A stretch of DNA of 64,000 bases from Trichinella spiralis (Eukaryota; Nematoda; Enoplea; Trichinellida; Trichinellidae), in assembly GCA_000181795.3 (NCBI GenBank), contig CM012954.1:16540575-16604574 (forward strand). The letters run 5' to 3'. The translations under genes and the position numbers were made by a program. This document shows, in pieces, positions 59,713 through 64,000 of this stretch. Numbering within the stretch: the stretch's first letter is position 1; each line of letters opens with the position of its first letter. Below the pieces are notes generated by a model that saw only the letters and a program-made list of their open reading frames with translations, was not told the DNA's origin and did not search any database.

Positions 59713-60205
59713 TTAGTTAGACGACGTCGGTGGATTGTTGTCGAAACTCTCTGGTTTGGAGGAACCGTCTTGTGATTTCGGACGTGATCGTTTCTCTACG
59801 TGACCACGGCAATGCTCACATTCGTTGTCACTTTCACTGCTCGATTCTTCCCACTTTCTGGGCTTCGAATAAATACAACAACCTAATCAATAAACCAAAT
59901 TAATTAAAAACATAGACGAAATTCACACGTCTAACTTACACTTTGATTTTTTGCGATTCAAATTTTCGTTATCAACAGTTCCACTAGCCCAAGTGATATG
60001 ACGCCGTGGAGGCGGTGTCAGAACTATGCGCAGAGTCGTCTCGTTGGCGGCAGTAGCAGTCGAAGTCTAAAATGACGCAACGAATGAAGTATTTGATGAA
60101 AACAAGCAACCGTAAAATCGTCACACAAACATTAGCACACTCCAATACGGTGGTCACGCTTGAATCCGATTCAGGCACTTTCTCTTCACAGGGATCGGAG
60201 CTCAT
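59713..60205 (-). CDS. PPP1R11: Protein phosphatase 1 inhibitor-3 (PPP1R11) homologue
   Basis: Three exons, 60205-60131, 60066-59940 and 59882-59713, total 123 residues (human 126). The conserved core is present: [29 protein letters not shown] followed by an acidic ESSSESDNE and ECEHCRGH. The basic-hydrophobic start of this core and the Cys-rich CCCIY motif characterise YPI1/inhibitor-3 proteins, which bind and inhibit the PP1 catalytic subunit in the nucleus. Mammalian PPP1R11 has also been described as an E3 ubiquitin ligase through its Cys cluster. The first intron (60130-60067) and second intron (59939-59883) are short GT-AG introns. It lies directly upstream of the F-box gene with a 49-nt spacer, suggesting co-transcription. 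Confidence 0.93.
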
Positions 60206-60896
60206 CCCTTAGCATAACTACAAACAGCGTGAGCTAAAAGAGATTCGCCACAACATACGAACATGCTTTACTTTAAATTGAATACTGTAACTGATATTTA
60301 AAAAGAAACATATATATATATAAACTGAGCGTTTATTTAAAAGATTCTTAAAGAATCCATCACCTATTTACTGGCATTAAATAATTTATAATATTTACAA
60401 CAACAATGATGTTTGCAATTTTCGCCAATAATTTACTTGTTCAGTTTACTGTAATGTACAGTAATGTCAGTGGTTAAGTTCGGTCCTAGAATTGTAAAAC
60501 TTATTTCTGAAATTTTCATCAACAGCAGTATTTTCAAGTGACAATGAACACATCAAATCAAAACTCTGATTCGCAGAATTACCAAATTCCATGTCTGACT
60601 TGTTTATTAATAATGACAACATTTACGTACATAATTCAAATAATATAATAATTCACGCAATAATAACGATAAATAAAAGTAAAAGCACAACAACCGTAGT
60701 GCGTTTGTTTCCCATTCGTATGCAATTAAAATTCAGCAACAACACAACATAATAAAGAATCTACTCAAACACATTATGCATATTCTAAAAAGCTGATCAA
60801 CATAGAACCCTTTGGTTTCATACAAAAAAATCATTTCGCATATATGCGCGTAATTTATAACAAATAAACATTGCTTTCACACATGAATACTGATGT
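60206..60896. other. Spacer between SRRT 3' end and PPP1R11
   Basis: About 690 nt, AT-rich; SRRT (upstream) and PPP1R11 share the minus strand. No coding sequence. Contains an AT dinucleotide run near 60310-60322. It should hold the SRRT 3' UTR and the PPP1R11 promoter or trans-splice acceptor (TTTGTAG at about 60227-60221). Confidence 0.5.
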
Positions 60897-63863
60897 TCAA
60901 TAAACTTCGTCTGGTGCGTCCAAATCTGTATAAGCGATGGGAACTCGTGGATCACGACGACTACAAACAAAGAAAAAGATTTTTTTAGATGAAATTTGTA
61001 AAAAAAAAACAACAATTTTCACTTTTCCTTATAAAATACATTTTATTTTATTTTATTTTATTTTTAACACACGCTCTTGCATTTACTTTTCACGTTTTGC
61101 ATATTATGATCTACAACTAAGTTTTTTACACAATCAACTAACTGGAAACGTAAAGTAAACAGGAAGCAACAAGTTAATCTGCACCGGCGATACTTGTCAA
61201 AACGAAACAGACACGCTGCGCATATATGCAAATATATTTATTTAATTCTATTTGGCGAAAAAACATTTTAATAACTCACCCATCATACTGCCGACTTCCT
61301 CCTCCAGTTCCACTGGCTCCACCGCCCCCACCACTATGAGTAGTTCTTGATCCGCCATAATCTCGCCTCTGATAATAATCACGACGATAGTTTCCTCCTG
61401 AAAAATAAACATTCCGTTAAAACTGATCAACACAAAAATTCCTGATCAATGCATGCGCCTGTTTCTTCGTCAAATAACCTCCTCTGTTGTAGTAATTCTG
61501 TCTATTGTAATCGTGCTGCTGAAATCGTTCTTGTGCAACAAGACGATCACTTGGGGAATACTTCGACACCTGTGGCCTGACATCTGGCGAGTAAGGTCTT
61601 TTCGGATCGGATAAATAGTTGTTAAAATATTCAACCTACACAGAAAATATAATAATAATAAATCTATGAATCGAATGTATATTCCAAAAATAAAAAAACC
61701 CGTGCAACCTCAATGCGCACTTCTTCCACCTTCTCCGGATGTTTGTAGAAAATATGTTTACGGACAAATTCTGGACCTTTGAACTTTTTTCCAGATAATG
61801 GACAAAGCCATTTGTCTTTTGCTAATTCTTGACAATTCGCACTGACAAACGCTTCTACTTCTTTCTCCGGATCACGTTTGCCCAACTTCACTACTTCCTC
61901 ATCTGGCAACAATTCTTTTTGACTTAACAACAGTTGAATCTTGCTTACTGCACTTGTTATGGTATCGTTTACTAAATTAATTTTCCAACAATCATTATTA
62001 AACAACCCACAGCTTCACAAACTGCGCTTCATACCAAAAGACAATGAAACTTTACAAGGTTCATCACCATTTGTCACCATTGGTCCACGCACATGTATTA
62101 AACCACATCTATTCAATCAATATCAGAAGGAAATTTCCTCGTGTTACACAATTATTGGTTTATCAAACTTATGCCGTGTTTAAACACTCGAGTCTTACCT
62201 ATTTGGCATTTCGTCTTCATATGGATATTCGCCGTGGTTGTAATAATCAACTGAATGCACCACACGCAAATACAACAGCAGTGTGTCCAGAACCTGCACA
62301 TTAAAACAAAATATTATTATTAATAAATCTTTTACGGACTAAAAATGTGCACATGCTGACTTTTAGCAATTTTTCGTCTCGTTCAAAAGTCACTTTCACT
62401 TCCCCATCTTCGTCAACTTCTGTCATTCGAATTCCAAGAAGTTCTTCTTCTTCGGCACTGACTTCTTCAATTAGAACTCCAGATATGTTGGCCAACAACG
62501 GATTCTTACTAGATCCACATTCGGCCATCATGCTGTCCATCGTTTCTCTTCCATTTGAACTAGGCCCGTCGTTTTCGTTTGCTTTATCATCATCCCATAA
62601 GTTGTACCTTTTGTCATACATTTGCACAACAGTCGCCGCCAATCTCAAATCACTTTGAGCAACAGCTCTGTGAGCAGCAATGCCATTGGTAACTCGAATT
62701 CGTCGACTAAGATCTCGATTCACAATGGCGCCCAAATCACAGTCCCGAAGCTGGATTGAAGAACATTATTATTACACAACAGACAATCAATTATTCCAAA
62801 ATGCAGCTCAATACCCGGATATTAGTGATTTTCCAACAAATCTCTTTCACGTTCACGTCTCGACGAAAAGAAACCCAACCACGACGGTAAAATCGCCTAT
62901 CAGGTAGCGGCTCTGCCAGTGCAACTCGCAAAAATCCAGGATAACGCTTAAACAACGCTTCCAATTCTTGCTTAGTGATGGTCGGTGCAAGATTACGCAA
63001 AAATATGCTCGACGTCTTGTGCAACAACAAAGGACCACCTCCACTATTTCGCTCAACATTCGAGCTAACTCCTTCGTCTTTTGCACTCTTCAAATCCAAC
63101 TCACCTCCTGTCTCACCTTGAAAAACCAATATTCAAAAACGTACAGACAAATCAAGCAACAACAATTTGGAGACCTTTTTCAGATTCATGACCACTGATT
63201 TCCCCATCCTAAGCAAAATAGAAAAACAATTCAAGCAATATACGAAAATAACAATCACAAATACAAGCGCTTACGTCGCTTTTTAATTCTGAAGATTTGT
63301 CTGAAACATTTTCTTTTTCTGCCATCGTACTGTTTTCAGCATTGTCGACTAAATCGTCAATTTCCATTTGTCCTTCTTCTTCCAATCTAAATGAACACAA
63401 CAATAATTAACAATGAACTTTACACTGCTGAAACATCAGACAAAATAAAACTAAACATTTCGTGAATTAATTACTTGTTTGTTGTTGATTTGGCCTGATC
63501 ATTCGATAATTCGGCATATTCTCCATCTTTTTCAAGTTGTTCAATATCTTCATCCGTTCCACCTTCTAACTTTATAACCACTGCAATTATATTATTAAAT
63601 TATTGGTATCAACAGTTCGCAACATGCATTTGAGCAGTTGTAAGTAAAAAACAACACTGCACATAACAATAATTTCACTTAACAAATTTTTACCTGCATC
63701 CATAAACTTCAGCAAATTTTCTCCATTGTCTTGATCTAAATTCAAACGATCTAACCAACCTTTTTCACGAAGTTCCATGAATATCTCGAGTCTCCGCATC
63801 ACAGCATCACGATGCTCTTGAAATCTCTTGGCGCGGTCTTCTGGATGATATTTAACGCGAAAC
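60897..63863 (-). CDS. SRRT: SERRATE/ARS2 (SRRT) homologue, 5' end off window
   Basis: Twelve visible exons, high to low: 63863-63694, 63580-63475, 63386-63275, 63208-63175, 63116-62815, 62750-62361, 62293-62199, 62108-62035, 61971-61709, 61635-61479, 61397-61280, 60960-60897; about 628 residues. ARS2 bridges the nuclear cap-binding complex to RNA processing and decay, including miRNA biogenesis, snRNA and histone mRNA 3' processing. Family blocks in order: [14 protein letters not shown]; acidic linker; a degenerate RRM-like part ([18 protein letters not shown]); [19 protein letters not shown] and [10 protein letters not shown]; the zinc-finger block [32 protein letters not shown]; an Arg/Gly/Tyr-rich region; and the C-terminal [11 protein letters not shown] that contacts partner proteins. 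The stop is at 60899-60897. Exon phases agree throughout. The N-terminal exons continue to the right of 64000. Confidence 0.95.
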
Positions 63864-64000
63864 CTTAAAAAAATTTACACATTGAACAACAAACAAACCA
63901 AGGTAGCTCATGTCCCAACAACAAATAAACCATAAAACCCACACCAAAAAACAAAAAAAAAATTTTTTTTTTGAACAGCGTGGTAAATATTTTCAAACAA

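Noticed and set aside
1-64000. CRISPR arrays, prokaryotic promoters, riboswitches, phage or insertion sequences
   Set aside because: The sequence is clearly from an intron-bearing animal genome. Regular direct repeats seen are microsatellites without unique spacers.
1-64000. tRNA, rRNA or spliced-leader RNA genes
   Set aside because: No T-loop/anticodon arrangement or recognisable SL sequence was found by eye. A covariance-model scan would be decisive; a positive hit would overturn this.

Overview
The window is AT-rich animal DNA with a nematode gene set. The clearest nematode markers are a cuticle collagen with the Col_cuticle_N head and a complete LET-2-type collagen IV alpha-2 chain. Introns are mostly short GT-AG and several neighbouring genes are tightly packed. 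The species cannot be fixed from sequence alone. Gene models below were built by eye: exons were joined only where splice sites, reading phase and family alignment agreed.

Left part (1-10 kb). Two tandem copies of a TTP-like CCCH zinc-finger gene lie on the minus strand; the first runs off the left edge. They are followed by a complete 12-exon protein farnesyltransferase beta gene on the plus strand, which converges on a four-exon cuticle collagen on the minus strand. A long imperfect palindrome lies in the collagen 3' UTR.

Middle-left (12-18.6 kb). This holds an intronless multi-pass membrane protein of unknown function, a short FUN14-domain protein, an intronless DHRS7B-like short-chain dehydrogenase, a decayed MULE-type transposase fragment, and the first part of a class A neuropeptide-type GPCR that is cut by an assembly gap.

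18.6-36.4 kb. About 17.5 kb has no supportable gene apart from one weak Cys-rich exon candidate. It contains many AT-rich microsatellites and a few less AT-rich islets that could be regulatory. A second assembly gap ends this stretch.

36.4-57 kb. A large minus-strand filamin of the divergent FLN-2/Jitterbug kind shows 24 exons and 12 Ig-filamin repeats plus a long low-complexity insert; its 3' end is lost at the gap. It is arranged head-to-head with the plus-strand collagen IV alpha-2 gene (17 exons, 1760 residues predicted).

57-64 kb. Three minus-strand genes: an F-box protein, a PPP1R11/protein phosphatase 1 inhibitor-3 homologue whose stop codon is only 49 nt before the F-box ATG (operon-like), and most of a SERRATE/ARS2 (SRRT) gene that runs off the right edge.

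The genes are mostly conserved housekeeping or structural genes. No new multi-gene system is evident. The more unusual items are the modular phase-1 exon structure and apparent lack of an actin-binding head in the filamin, the operon-like PPP1R11/F-box pair, and the duplicated CCCH genes with a shortened inter-finger linker.
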